Below, piece by piece: positions 7,701 to 14,698 of a stretch of 37,660 nucleotides of DNA. Origin of the DNA: Hyphomicrobiales bacterium (lineage in GTDB: Bacteria; Pseudomonadota; Alphaproteobacteria; Rhizobiales; Kaistiaceae); assembly GCA_017305635.1 (NCBI GenBank), contig JAFKKF010000022.1:1-37660 (forward strand). Reading direction: 5' to 3'. The number at the start of each line of letters is the position of its first letter. Position 1 is the stretch's first letter. The translations under genes and the position numbers were made by a program. Below the pieces are notes generated by a model. The model ran no database searches and was not told where the DNA came from. It saw only the letters and a list, made by a program, of their open reading frames with translations.

Positions 7701-8734
7701 CGCAAGGTCACGACATTATTTATGACACTGGCGGCGACGACACGATTCGTGTCCGAGAGAGCTATACGCCAGAAGACATAACAATTCTCTGGAACTACAA
7801 TACGATCAATTCCCACTACGCCAGCGGGATTTTATTGACCGACTCGGATGGAAATTCGGTTTTGGTGGAAGATCAATCAACCAGAGCCGACAATATGATC
7901 GAGCATATCGTGTTTTCGGACGGAACGATATGGAACCTCGATGAAATCGAATTGAGCTACTACGGCACGGAAGGCAACGATAACCTTAGCGGCCGAAATA
8001 TAGGTGATGCGAGCAGCGACGACACGATCTATGGCTTGGGAGGCAACGACACCATCAACGGAGATGATGGCGACGATCTTATCTACGGCGGTGACGGCGA
8101 TGATTATCTGCTCGGAAAGCATGGCAACGATACGGTCTACGGCGATGACGGCGATGACATTCTTTATGCGGCAAGTAGCGACGGCGACGACCTGTTGTAC
8201 GGTGGGGCTGGAAACGACACTCTCAAGGGTGCCAATCACAGCGTCCTCCACGGTGGCGATGGTGACGACCAACTATATAATATTGCAACTAGTCCCTATG
8301 CGACGAACACCTCGGTCACCATGTATGGCGGCCTTGGCGACGACAGCATGTTCGGTGGATACGGTCACACGACCATGAACGGCGAAGCCGGAGCCGACAC
8401 CTTGACCGGATCGAACAGCGGAGTCGACACGTTCACGTTCGACGCCGCGACGGCATTTGATGCCGTCGATACGGTCAAGAGTTTCATGAAGTCAGGAACC
8501 AATCACGACGCGATCGACATTTCCGACATTCTGGACGGACATTTTGATCCGGTGAACGACGCGATTACGGATTTCGTGCAGTTCTCTACCAATGGCAGCA
8601 ACACCGAAGTCTATGTCGATCCTACCGGGGCGAGGGATTTCTCGGCAGCTGCGCATATCGCCACGATCCAGAGCGTGACCGGGCTTGAGGACGAGGCCGC
8701 GCTTGTATCGTCGGGGCTGCTGCTAGCCGCATAG
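4796..8734 (+). CDS. RTX-type secreted calcium-binding protein with N-terminal HExxH motif
   Basis: The start at ATG 4796 (GAAGGAAG just upstream) gives 1312 aa. An N-terminal module has HEMAH at residues 113-117 with acidic residues following (DEEQ near 128-131), a zincin-like zinc-protease signature. Residues about 229-330 carry EF-hand-like Asp/Asn loops (DLNANGRID, DSNHDMRID, DTNGDAVTQEGEL). GGxGxDxUx nonapeptide blocks at about 603-682 and 1056-1202 are expected to form a Ca2+-binding beta-roll. Between them are three haemolysin-related (HCBP-like) modules. The last 110 residues resemble the type I secretion targeting region, with no Sec signal. It should leave the cell through an ABC/MFP/TolC exporter, none of which is encoded in the window. 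It is likely a secreted enzyme, toxin or adhesin; the substrate is unknown. Confidence 0.88.
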   Translation: MTTNLFALGNIVTQEQLENSFSILWRSSAAFRGMIEDIQLAGDTVSIDVIDATEYPAPTVPGMDPVSYSLTNVDAVGISTVVITEQYLQNIQYKTDYANGTTADVSLERVIAHEMAHAWQHATGVAQDEEQAAELENTIMKTLGEPPREGDPNSTQPTYDDSATFAPAPHPIRLYDPAHPLPPEILSDIQPGAGNAASVSSPLVIDLSATHSGVTLTEWNAATTGTFFDLNENGFAVQTAWVTGDTGLLARDLNANGRIDSTAELFGSPTVDGFAKLAVLDSNHDMRIDANDEAWSTLVVWTDTNGDAVTQEGELHSLASLGIANIDLAGVAASTSTISGNPISHTSTVTFTDGATATVADAWFVHDNTNSYYAEDYTLDAEVLFLPTLRGYGTLPDLSIAMSQDSDLKDMVADFVGSFTLADIGTADAAITEILFKWAGIEGVSSSGRGAYIDGQHLAFLEHFLGSTFIQEITQSPNPTPAAGRILEQTYHEAYDLLSADILVQVGAETLFANAVNYNAYTGSFDGDLSLSQSAIADLVSIAPSAGPDNEAFWVAIGRFLEATKGLENLTVSEVSWLEAAVNETDETLHWTNAANIVAEEIQGSGTDDTIYGEDTPDIIHGNEGNDRIYGEAGNDTLYGDAGNDLIYGGAGDDVIYGGDGDDTLYGSGGDDTYYAGTGGNTITGGSDNDTYVYGGGDDVILEYGGSDQIVLPTGVSLSDLTITRVSTSNSHNYFDDLLIQIDGSGSIQIHGQFSNAASKVETLVFSDSSTLDLTALSPDVYLTSGNDNFSGSGSMNYTIYGFDGNDSIFANGSGDHIIDGGNGNDTLRGGSASNDTYVASAGFDTIFENSGTDTIVIPAEFTLDDVSFYRILGTSGPTNDLGITIQGLGEITIQQQLGNVARQVEYLAFLHDNTTLTLTDISVATIGTAADDRLYAPTSGASPNDVIDGREGDDYLAAGNGNDIYVFSQGHDIIYDTGGDDTIRVRESYTPEDITILWNYNTINSHYASGILLTDSDGNSVLVEDQSTRADNMIEHIVFSDGTIWNLDEIELSYYGTEGNDNLSGRNIGDASSDDTIYGLGGNDTINGDDGDDLIYGGDGDDYLLGKHGNDTVYGDDGDDILYAASSDGDDLLYGGAGNDTLKGANHSVLHGGDGDDQLYNIATSPYATNTSVTMYGGLGDDSMFGGYGHTTMNGEAGADTLTGSNSGVDTFTFDAATAFDAVDTVKSFMKSGTNHDAIDISDILDGHFDPVNDAITDFVQFSTNGSNTEVYVDPTGARDFSAAAHIATIQSVTGLEDEAALVSSGLLLAA

Positions 8735-8768
8735 TTCGTCCATCCGTTTCCAACGCTCCACCTTCGGA

Positions 8769-8804
8769 CTGCCGTCGTGCCCTCACGGCGGCAGTTCGTT
8801 ATTT
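8769..8804 (+). terminator. Likely terminator of the RTX gene
   Basis: Arms 8769-8779 and 8784-8794 pair over 11 bp with one G-T wobble around the loop CCCT. The T-rich stretch TTCGTTATTT follows. It lies 35 bases after the RTX stop codon. Confidence 0.6.
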
Positions 8805-8876
8805 GCGCCCCGAAGCCGGCGTTCTCCTGGCCCTGCTTTCTCAAGAATGAAACGCGAGCCTGGCCGGGCGCGCCCC

Positions 8877-8936
8877 GGTTTCAAGGCATCCACCCGTATC
8901 CCGGAGGGAGCCCTCGGGCGGAGCCTCCTTGAGCCC
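8877..8936 (+). ncRNA. Structured leader element, copy 1 (upstream of the DUF2958 gene)
   Basis: A 52-base core at 8881-8932 begins TCAAGG and ends CCTTGA, and is 48/52 identical to a second copy at 10434-10485. Predicted pairing: outer stem bases 1-6 with 47-52, middle stem 13-16 with 35-38, and inner hairpin 19-22 with 26-29 around a variable three-base loop. At core positions 13 and 38 this copy has C and G while copy 2 has G and C, a compensatory change. The core ends 65 bases before the DUF2958 start codon. It may be a cis-acting RNA or a small repeat element. Confidence 0.6.
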
Positions 8937-8997
8937 GCGGCTGATCCGCCCGGCCCTGTCTTTCCGCGACTTGAGCAACCAAGCAGCGGAGAGACGC

Positions 8998-9354
8998 ATG
9001 AAACTTCTGACGTACGATTTACGCGAACGCCTTCTGACAAATGGCCGTGTCCGGCGCGACTGGCCGGAAGAGCGGCCCGAGCCCGACTTCTTCCCCGTCG
9101 TTAAGCTCTTCACGCCGGACGCCGGGCTGACCTGGCTCCTGACCGACCTCGATCCCGATGATCCCGACACGGCCTTCGGCCTGTGCGATCTCGGTCTCGG
9201 CTTTCCCGAGCTCGGAACAGTCTCCGTGCGTGAGCTGGAAGCGCTGCGCGGTCCGTTCGGCCTTGGCATTGAACGCGACGATCATTTCGACGCGAGCATG
9301 ACCCTTTCCGCCTACGCCGTCGACGCCAAGCGTCACGGCCGCATCAGGGCGTGA
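8998..9354 (+). CDS. DUF2958 domain protein
   Basis: The start is ATG 8998, with GGAGAGA just upstream, giving 118 aa. The whole protein matches the DUF2958 pattern: LLTNGRVRRD, then FPVVKLFTPDAGLTWLLTDL, then AFGLCDLGLGFPELGTVS and an ELEALRGPFGLGIERDDHF segment. DUF2958 proteins are soluble, found mostly on plasmids and integrative elements, and have no established biochemical role. The gene is followed 7 bases later by the methylase-like gene, so the two are almost certainly co-transcribed from a message that starts with the structured leader at 8877-8936. Confidence 0.85.
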   Translation: MKLLTYDLRERLLTNGRVRRDWPEERPEPDFFPVVKLFTPDAGLTWLLTDLDPDDPDTAFGLCDLGLGFPELGTVSVRELEALRGPFGLGIERDDHFDASMTLSAYAVDAKRHGRIRA

Positions 9355-9361
9355 GGCGGCC

Positions 9362-10129
9362 ATGACCCAGCAGATCAAATCCCTTATCCGCGAAGCCGCG
9401 CGCCGTCACGATCCCTGGCAGGTGTTCACCGACTTCGTAGCCATGTCCGCGATCAGCCTCAGCAACGCCGTGGACCTGCGACAGCGCGAGTCACGCGAGG
9501 CGGAATATCTCCGCATCGTGCAGAAATACGGCAAGGACGAACTTGCCCTGTTCCCGCGTATGCTGGCGGCGGTCGTGGACGCGCTTGAGGCGGACATGAC
9601 CGACGTTCTCGGGCGGGTATTCGCCGAGCTCGATTTCGGGAGCAAGTGGGCGGGGCAATTCTTCACGCCCGACCCCATAGCGCGAATGATTGCCGCCATG
9701 TCAGCCGGCCCCGATATCCGCGCGCTCATCGAGCAGCGCGGCTTTGTCCGCGCAAGCGAGCCAGCCGCCGGTTCCGGCGTCATGGTAATCGCGCTGTGCC
9801 GCGAACTTCGCGCGCAGGGCATCAACTATCAGCAGCACCTGCACGTCACGGCAGCGGACATCGACTTGCGTGCCGTCCATATGGCCTATGTCCAGTTCTC
9901 GCTTCTTCATGTCCCCGCCGTCATCGTGCACGGCAACAGCCTTTCGCTTGAGAAATGGTCGCACTGGTACACGCCCGCGCACATCCTCGGCGGCTGGGAA
10001 GCGCGGTTGCGATCTTCAGGCAACGACCGCGTGCACGTATCCGAAGCGCCGCCGCTTTCACCGGCGACCACTTCGTCGGATGGCGATGACGCGCCTGCGC
10101 GAGCCCCCCGGCAGCTATCGCTCTTCTGA
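9362..10129 (+). CDS. Orphan N6-adenine methylase-like protein lacking an obvious NPPY motif
   Basis: The 255-aa protein resembles the HsdM/N6_Mtase fold. A helical N-terminus precedes QFFTPD at about residues 99-104 and the AdoMet-binding motif I EPAAGSG at residues 133-139. VTAADID, which would contact the AdoMet ribose, follows. Motif IV, normally NPPY/F, should come next, but the corresponding strand reads VIVHGNSLSLEKWSHWYTP and contains no such tetrapeptide. Family knowledge: NPPY supplies the residues that position the target adenine. It may therefore bind AdoMet and DNA without methylating, or use a variant site. The extreme C-terminus is RQLSLF, a sliding-clamp-binding-type motif. 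No restriction subunit accompanies it. Confidence 0.75.
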   Translation: MTQQIKSLIREAARRHDPWQVFTDFVAMSAISLSNAVDLRQRESREAEYLRIVQKYGKDELALFPRMLAAVVDALEADMTDVLGRVFAELDFGSKWAGQFFTPDPIARMIAAMSAGPDIRALIEQRGFVRASEPAAGSGVMVIALCRELRAQGINYQQHLHVTAADIDLRAVHMAYVQFSLLHVPAVIVHGNSLSLEKWSHWYTPAHILGGWEARLRSSGNDRVHVSEAPPLSPATTSSDGDDAPARAPRQLSLF

Positions 10130-10428
10130 ATCCAGCGTCACTCATGAGCCTCATTCGCTTCTCCTGATCCTCGCCGCAGCGCGAGGCGCTTGCGCACATG
10201 TTTCGCCGAAAGACGTGCTGGAGGAAGCCCGACCGCTTTTCGTGTCGCGGGCCGCCATGAGGACGAACCTAAGATTTCGCCTTGGCGGGACGCCAACGAA
10301 GATATGGCGAGCACCGGCATGACGCTTGCGGAAGCGGCCTTCAAAAATGCGGTAGCGGCGATCAGCTCTCAAGATTTTCGGTTTGGTTTTCCCTCGACAG
10401 TCACGCCATCACCTGACCGCGCGCGCCG
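10130..10428. other. Intergenic stretch with no convincing gene
   Basis: Several overlapping frames are open on both strands, but none has a good ribosome binding site or recognisable protein features. The plus frame through 10316-10428 has plausible codon use, but it runs on through the structured repeat and into the small gene at 10556, so I treat it as an accidental extension. A decayed gene cannot be excluded. Confidence 0.35.
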
Positions 10429-10490
10429 GCGCGTCAAGGCATCCAGCCGTATCCCAAAGGGAGCCCTCGGCCGGAGCCTCCTTGACGCGC
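10429..10490 (+). ncRNA. Structured leader element, copy 2 (upstream of the 10556 gene)
   Basis: The core at 10434-10485 matches copy 1 at 48 of 52 positions with no length change. The outer stem is longer here: 11 bp of exact pairing between 10429-10439 (GCGCGTCAAGG) and 10480-10490. The sequences outside the core differ from copy 1 yet can still pair in both. The inner triloop is AAA instead of GGA. It ends 65 bases before the start codon at 10556, a similar distance to copy 1. Confidence 0.6.
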
Positions 10491-10555
10491 CTGCTTGTCC
10501 GCACGGCCCAACGGGAGGCGTGTCGATTGAAACCCAACCCGAAAGGAGAACTGAC

Positions 10556-10798
10556 ATGGCACGCTACAGCAACAAGAAGGCCGAAAAAGAAACCCGCAAA
10601 GCCGTTCCGCCGGCGCTGATCGCCTATCACGTGACGGAAGCCCGCAAGGAAGGCGAGAAGGGGTTCTGGACCCGCGTCGGCGCCGCCTGGGAACACGAGG
10701 ACGGCAAGGGCCTGACACTCCAGCTCGATCTGGTTCCGGTAGCAGGCGGGCGCATCGTCCTTCGCGCCCCGAACGAGGATCAGGAGGGAGGCGCGTAA
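10556..10798 (+). CDS. Small basic plasmid-conserved-type protein, unknown function
   Basis: ATG 10556 is chosen because AAAGGAGA lies 7 bases upstream; the open frame continues further 5' but only through the structured leader. The 80-aa product has a Lys-rich N-terminus (KKAEKETRKAVPP). A compact domain follows with HVTEARKEGEKGFWTRVGAAWEHEDG and a beta-like LTLQLDLVPVAGGRIVLRAP. The sequence has the feel of small proteins found repeatedly on alphaproteobacterial plasmids, but I know of no function. It is followed 28 bases later by another small gene with its own ribosome binding site, probably in the same message. Confidence 0.75.
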   Translation: MARYSNKKAEKETRKAVPPALIAYHVTEARKEGEKGFWTRVGAAWEHEDGKGLTLQLDLVPVAGGRIVLRAPNEDQEGGA

Positions 10799-10826
10799 GC
10801 GCCTCTCTTTCCTTGGAGGAAACGCG

Positions 10827-11141
10827 ATGAAGAACGCATCCTATCAGACGTACCGCCTAGACTGGCGTGAGCTCGAAATCGAAATCCGCTACTGCCCGGA
10901 CTGGTCCGGCGCATTCCGGAAAAGCTGCGGCGAAGCGGTTGCTCATCTTGAAATCGAGTCCCTGTGTCGCTCGCCGCTGCCAATGACCGGGACGGGCTAC
11001 CGCTCCCACTTTGTGGGCGCGCGGCTGGTCGATGAGGCTGGCGGTCCGCTCGCCTTCGCGGAAGCCTGGCTTGAGCAGGAGGCCGGCACGCCGGACTGGA
11101 AATCCGGCGAAGCTGCGCGGCGGCAGATGAGCTTATTTTGA
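10827..11141 (+). CDS. Small plasmid-type protein ending in a clamp-binding-like motif
   Basis: The 104-aa product starts at ATG 10827 after TTGGAGGAA. It contains YRLDWRELEIEIRYCPDWS, then EAVAHLEIESLCRSPLPMTGTGYRSHF, a mixed alpha/beta pattern with no known domain. Its last six residues, RQMSLF, fit the QxxLF-type pentapeptide by which many proteins dock on the DnaN sliding clamp. The methylase-like protein upstream ends almost identically (RQLSLF). Inference: the protein may act at replication forks or newly replicated DNA. It ends just before a strong bidirectional hairpin. Confidence 0.7.
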   Translation: MKNASYQTYRLDWRELEIEIRYCPDWSGAFRKSCGEAVAHLEIESLCRSPLPMTGTGYRSHFVGARLVDEAGGPLAFAEAWLEQEAGTPDWKSGEAARRQMSLF

Positions 11142-11148
11142 GACGATC

Positions 11149-11176
11149 GGGCGGCTTGCTGAATTGCAAGCCGCCC
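11149..11176. terminator. Bidirectional terminator hairpin between convergent genes
   Basis: Arms 11149-11159 (GGGCGGCTTGC) and 11166-11176 are exact reverse complements around a six-base loop. The hairpin lies between the stop at 11141 and the convergent stop at 11206, so it can serve both. T-richness after the stem is minimal. Confidence 0.6.
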
Positions 11177-11205
11177 TTCGATCCGTTGCGGTCTGCGCTG
11201 GCGCG

Positions 11206-11499
11206 TCAGAGCCCGTGCTCTTCCGCCGCGGTCCGGTAAGGGTAAAGCGTCAGCTCGTTTGCGTCGTTGATGCGGACCGGTTCACCGTTCTCGTCGATCA
11301 TGGTGAGATAAAGCGCCGGGTATCGAACGCGATACCCGGCTTCGTACTGCTTGAGCAGGCGGATGAGATCGAGCAGCCCTTCCGCGAGCTCCTGGATCGT
11401 AACCGGCGTGTTATCCTTGCCCCTGATCTTCACCTTGAGCGTGGACCTGTCATCCTTCGCGGCGGTGGAATTGCGCTTGCGTGGTTTCTCTTGTTTCAC
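11206..11499 (-). CDS. Small hypothetical protein, GTG start
   Basis: The 97-aa frame begins with GTG at 11499; the nearby ATG is out of frame and hits a stop. The N-terminus is Lys/Arg-rich (KQEKPRKRNSTAAKDD). The rest could form a small alpha/beta fold: LKVKIRGKDNTPVTIQELAEGLLDLIRLL and then YPALYLTMIDENGEPVRINDANELTLYPY. I do not recognise the family. It lies 38 bases downstream of the zinc-ribbon gene on the same strand and could be the last gene of the traG operon. Confidence 0.6.
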   Translation of the reverse strand: MKQEKPRKRNSTAAKDDRSTLKVKIRGKDNTPVTIQELAEGLLDLIRLLKQYEAGYRVRYPALYLTMIDENGEPVRINDANELTLYPYRTAAEEHGL

Positions 11500-11537
11500 T
11501 CTTTCATTTTACGCCATCGTGCACGTGCCGACAAACT

Positions 11538-12122
11538 TCAGCGGCGTTGCCACGGCAGCGCCGGCGGGTTGCCGGTCTGCGTCAACCTTTGACGGTCCGC
11601 GCCGTTCGCTACCTGAGGATTTCTGCGACGGGTTGTTTCGGACGCATCCAGGTCTTGCATCGGCACCGTGCGCCCACCGCCGCGGCAGACGGGGCAATAG
11701 CTGTAAGTCCCATCGCGCCTCTCCTCAGCGAAGGCGTCGCAATAATGTATCTTGCACCTGCGGCACCGGACGAAGCTGTCCGCGTCGCAGCCCGCGCATC
11801 GCCAGCGATCGAAGCAGAATTGCTCGATCGGAAAGTTCGCCTGCGACGGCGGCGCTCCGGCCTTGCCGGCACCGAACGCGGGAACGAGCTTGTCGATCGA
11901 GGCGATCTTGAACAGCTCCGTCGGGCTCCCGCGCTCGAACAGCGTCTCAAAACGATGGCTCGTCTTCGCGCACAGGAAGCCGATCCGCCAAGTTTCGACG
12001 ATCCCGCTTGCCTTGCGGAAGCTCGCAAGCTTGCGGTCGAATTCTGCGCGAGACTGAGCCGCGCTGTCCGTCTTTGCTGGTGCGGGTGCCTTTTGGGGAA
12101 TTGGGGAGAGCCAGTTTTTCAT
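11538..12122 (-). CDS. Cysteine-rich zinc-ribbon-like protein in the traG operon
   Basis: I place the start at 12122, in an ATGA overlap with the stop of the J-domain gene, because AAGGA then lies at a proper distance; ATG 12131 is the alternative. The 194-aa product has an unremarkable N-terminal half. A cysteine cluster follows: CAGC, then CRRCKIHYC, then CPVC near residues 115-150. Such paired knuckles normally bind one or two zinc ions. The C-terminus is low-complexity. The tight overlap with a membrane J-domain protein downstream of the coupling protein suggests the pair work together, perhaps in substrate handling during transfer. That role is inference. Confidence 0.65.
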   Translation of the reverse strand: MKNWLSPIPQKAPAPAKTDSAAQSRAEFDRKLASFRKASGIVETWRIGFLCAKTSHRFETLFERGSPTELFKIASIDKLVPAFGAGKAGAPPSQANFPIEQFCFDRWRCAGCDADSFVRCRRCKIHYCDAFAEERRDGTYSYCPVCRGGGRTVPMQDLDASETTRRRNPQVANGADRQRLTQTGNPPALPWQRR

Positions 12123-12880
12123 CACTTCCATCCTTTGCGGGCTTTGACGAGCGCCCGCGCTTCGTTGAGTTGCGTTGCAAAGACGTTGGGACCGATCACG
12201 TCGGGATGGACGGCTTTCATAAGTTCTGTGTAGCGGGCCTTGAGCGCCGTGACGGTGAACGTCCCGTCTTCCGGCAGGCCGAGCGTCGCGCAGGCCGCAG
12301 CGAACTGATCGAGCGGCGGGGCCGTCTCCGCTTCGCGGTCCCCGGCCTCAGAAGTGCCTTCATGTGGCCCGGCCTCGCCGCGAAACGCGCGCAGGAATTC
12401 CTCGTAGCTCGGATATTCCGCGCGCACTTCCTCCCACAGCCTGCGCAACTCGGCACGCTGGCGCCGCCGCTCGGCAATTGGCGCAATCCATCCGTCGTGA
12501 ACGCGTCTGTAAAGGGTGGAAGCCGCCGTGAGCGATAGCCGCAGAATAGCGGCCAGCAAGAGCTGCCCACGCTCGGCAGCAAGCGTCACGCCGAGATCAG
12601 CCGCCCCCGCGATGAATCTCGCCACCACGATGCCGCCATGAAGAATGGCGATGCCGATCCGGTACGCGATCATTCCGATCGCGATCACCATTGCGACGGA
12701 GAAGGCAAAGGTGACAGCCAATAACAGCGTATTGAGGAAAGCGTTGTCTGTCGCGAGCGCGATATCGTACTTCGCGCACAGATCGCCTGCGATGCAGAGC
12801 GCGATGAAGACGATGCCGAACAGATAGAGAAAGCCGCCTTTCTCATCGCCCGATTCCGGGTTGATCTTTATGCCAGCCAT
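12122..12880 (-). CDS. Membrane-anchored J-domain (DnaJ-like) protein
   Basis: ATG 12880 has TAGGAG 6 bases upstream and lies 10 bases after the TraG stop. The 252-aa product has an N-terminal hydrophobic segment (FLYLFGIVFIALCIAGDL) and a second long one (LLLAVTFAFSVAMVIAIGMIAY). A charged cytoplasmic region follows, then a C-terminal J-domain-like module whose HPD tripeptide is at about residue 225 in LMKAVHPDV. HPD is the signature by which J proteins stimulate Hsp70 ATPase. Placing the J domain at the C-terminus of a membrane protein beside the coupling ATPase suggests recruitment of DnaK to the transfer site, possibly to unfold relaxase. This is inference. Confidence 0.75.
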   Translation of the reverse strand: MAGIKINPESGDEKGGFLYLFGIVFIALCIAGDLCAKYDIALATDNAFLNTLLLAVTFAFSVAMVIAIGMIAYRIGIAILHGGIVVARFIAGAADLGVTLAAERGQLLLAAILRLSLTAASTLYRRVHDGWIAPIAERRRQRAELRRLWEEVRAEYPSYEEFLRAFRGEAGPHEGTSEAGDREAETAPPLDQFAAACATLGLPEDGTFTVTALKARYTELMKAVHPDVIGPNVFATQLNEARALVKARKGWK

Positions 12881-12890
12881 TGGTGCGCTC

Positions 12891-14627
12891 CTATTTTCCG
12901 TATCTGAGGCCGTAGGCGACCCAAGGGCAGCCATGGCGAAAATCCGCGTAATCGAGGGGGCCGTGCGTCGTCATGAATGTGCAGACCGGCCGTTCCGGCC
13001 GGCTCCAATCAGCCTCGCCGAGTGACACCCCGATGCCGGTCGCATTCACGATCCAGAAGGCGAGTGCGGCGCACACGAAGGGGGACGGCGCGACCAGCCA
13101 TGAGCAAAGGCGCAGGACCAGGCCCTTCGCCGCCCAATAGGGCGTGCGCACATCGAGCGTGGGCGTGCTCTGTTGATAGGGGTTCTGGTTGAACCTGCCG
13201 CGCAGCTCGGGCCGGAGCCAATAGCTCGTCCGGCGCAGGAGCATCGGTTTGAGATTGTCCGCGAAGACAATCTGAAACCTGCTGCTTGCGTGCATCACCT
13301 CTTCGGCGGTCACGAGCTGGCGCTGCGTTTCCGAGACGGTTTTCCCGCCCGGCGTTCGCGTCGCAACTTCGATCGTTCCGATTCCGCACAGTTCGGATAT
13401 GTACTTTGCCGTCTCAATATCACCGGCGCCGATGAATTGCTTCACGCCTGCGTTAGAAAGGAATGTCTGCCAGTTCTGACCGTAGTGCTCCCGCAACTGC
13501 CCGAGATTCTGGATGATCGGCCACAGCCACACGCGGTATTTGCGCAGCGTCGCAAGGCCGCCCGCGATGCGATCGACCCGGCGCAGCGCCGCGAATTCGT
13601 CCATCACGAACAGCACGCGGCCGCGCGCGAGCGGCTGGCGCTGCATCGTCCAGAGCGCGCATCCGATGATAAGCCGGGCATAGGCGGCGTGCGTCTCGAT
13701 ATATTCGAGCGGCACGACGACCGAGACGACGCAGCCGGGCAGCTTCGCGCCCGCTTTCACGCCCTTCAGGTCGGCAAGATCGACGGTCGAAGCCGCGAGC
13801 GCCCGCTGCATCACCGGGTCTTCGATGAAGTTCGTGTTGCGCTTGATCGTGCCCATGATGGCAGAAAACTCTTCCGGCGCCTGGGCCTCGCGGCGCTGGA
13901 ATTGCTCGGCTTCGCGTGCAATCGCACCGCCCGCCGCCTTGTTTGCCCTCATGGCTCTCAGCAGTTCGTCCCATGTGCTCGGCGGGCGGGTGATGTAATC
14001 GCGCAAGGTAAGAAGCGTCCGCCGTTCGGCGGGCTCGCTCGTTACGATGTGCATAAGGAAGGCACGGATGCCGCTGCGCGCTTCGTCATTGAAGTAGGCG
14101 GATGATCCATCTTCCGTGCCATTGCGGATCACGATCATGTCGGCGAGCAGTTCCGTATCGCTCACGAAGGTTTCGCTCTGCGGCTCGAGGATGCTGAGGG
14201 GGTTGATGCTGTGTGTCGGCAGCGCCCACGGCTCGGCCGTGTGCATTCCCCAAGGGTTGAGGCAATGGAATGCGTAGCCCTTCTCGCGCCACGCCTTCGC
14301 AGCGATGGCGGTGTTCTCCCCGCCCGGATCGATCAGAAATATCCACGGGTGCCGCAACAGGTTCGGCACGATCGCCGAGGTGCCTTTACCAGACCCCGTC
14401 GGCGCGACGGTCAGGATGTGGCCCGAGCCGCGATAATGGACCGGGGCAAGCCCGGTCCAGTCTCCGAGCAGCAGACCGCCGCGGCGGAACATGCCCTTGC
14501 GGCTCACGACCCATGGCGCAAGCCACGACGCGGAACCGAACGTAGTCCGGGTTTCGCGCGAGCGCCACGAAAGGAGGGCGAACCCGGTGACGCCGGCGGC
14601 GATATATGCAAAAGTGCTCGTGTCCAT
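12891..14627 (-). CDS. traG: VirD4/TraG-family type IV coupling protein
   Basis: The start at ATG 14627 (MDTSTFAYIAAGV) gives 578 aa; the frame is open further upstream but without support. After one N-terminal membrane segment comes LTVAPTGSGKGTS with Walker A at residues 75-82. Walker B is VLFVMDEFAAL near residue 343. Conserved TraG/VirD4 blocks such as ILIDPGGENTA-like and PIIQNLGQL segments are also present. These proteins are hexameric inner-membrane ATPases that feed the relaxase-DNA complex into a type IV secretion channel. No channel (VirB) genes are present in the window, so they must lie elsewhere or be supplied in trans. A further hydrophobic stretch near the C-terminus (APSPFVCAALAFWIVNATGIG) is unusual. 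Confidence 0.9.
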   Translation of the reverse strand: MDTSTFAYIAAGVTGFALLSWRSRETRTTFGSASWLAPWVVSRKGMFRRGGLLLGDWTGLAPVHYRGSGHILTVAPTGSGKGTSAIVPNLLRHPWIFLIDPGGENTAIAAKAWREKGYAFHCLNPWGMHTAEPWALPTHSINPLSILEPQSETFVSDTELLADMIVIRNGTEDGSSAYFNDEARSGIRAFLMHIVTSEPAERRTLLTLRDYITRPPSTWDELLRAMRANKAAGGAIAREAEQFQRREAQAPEEFSAIMGTIKRNTNFIEDPVMQRALAASTVDLADLKGVKAGAKLPGCVVSVVVPLEYIETHAAYARLIIGCALWTMQRQPLARGRVLFVMDEFAALRRVDRIAGGLATLRKYRVWLWPIIQNLGQLREHYGQNWQTFLSNAGVKQFIGAGDIETAKYISELCGIGTIEVATRTPGGKTVSETQRQLVTAEEVMHASSRFQIVFADNLKPMLLRRTSYWLRPELRGRFNQNPYQQSTPTLDVRTPYWAAKGLVLRLCSWLVAPSPFVCAALAFWIVNATGIGVSLGEADWSRPERPVCTFMTTHGPLDYADFRHGCPWVAYGLRYGK

Positions 14628-14698
14628 GCCGGCCACGATGGCGGCGGACGAGGAGGATATATAGGTCAAGTATTGGCCAGATAACGAAGTGTGGGGCA

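Noticed and set aside
6604-8400. Periodic short DNA repeats that might suggest a CRISPR array or satellite
   Set aside because: The period is the 27-base coding unit of the GGxGxDxUx nonapeptide; repeats are degenerate at DNA level and stay in frame.
10190-10555. N-terminal extension of the 80-aa protein by 122 codons
   Set aside because: The extension runs through the structured repeat, and a strong ribosome site sits just before ATG 10556.
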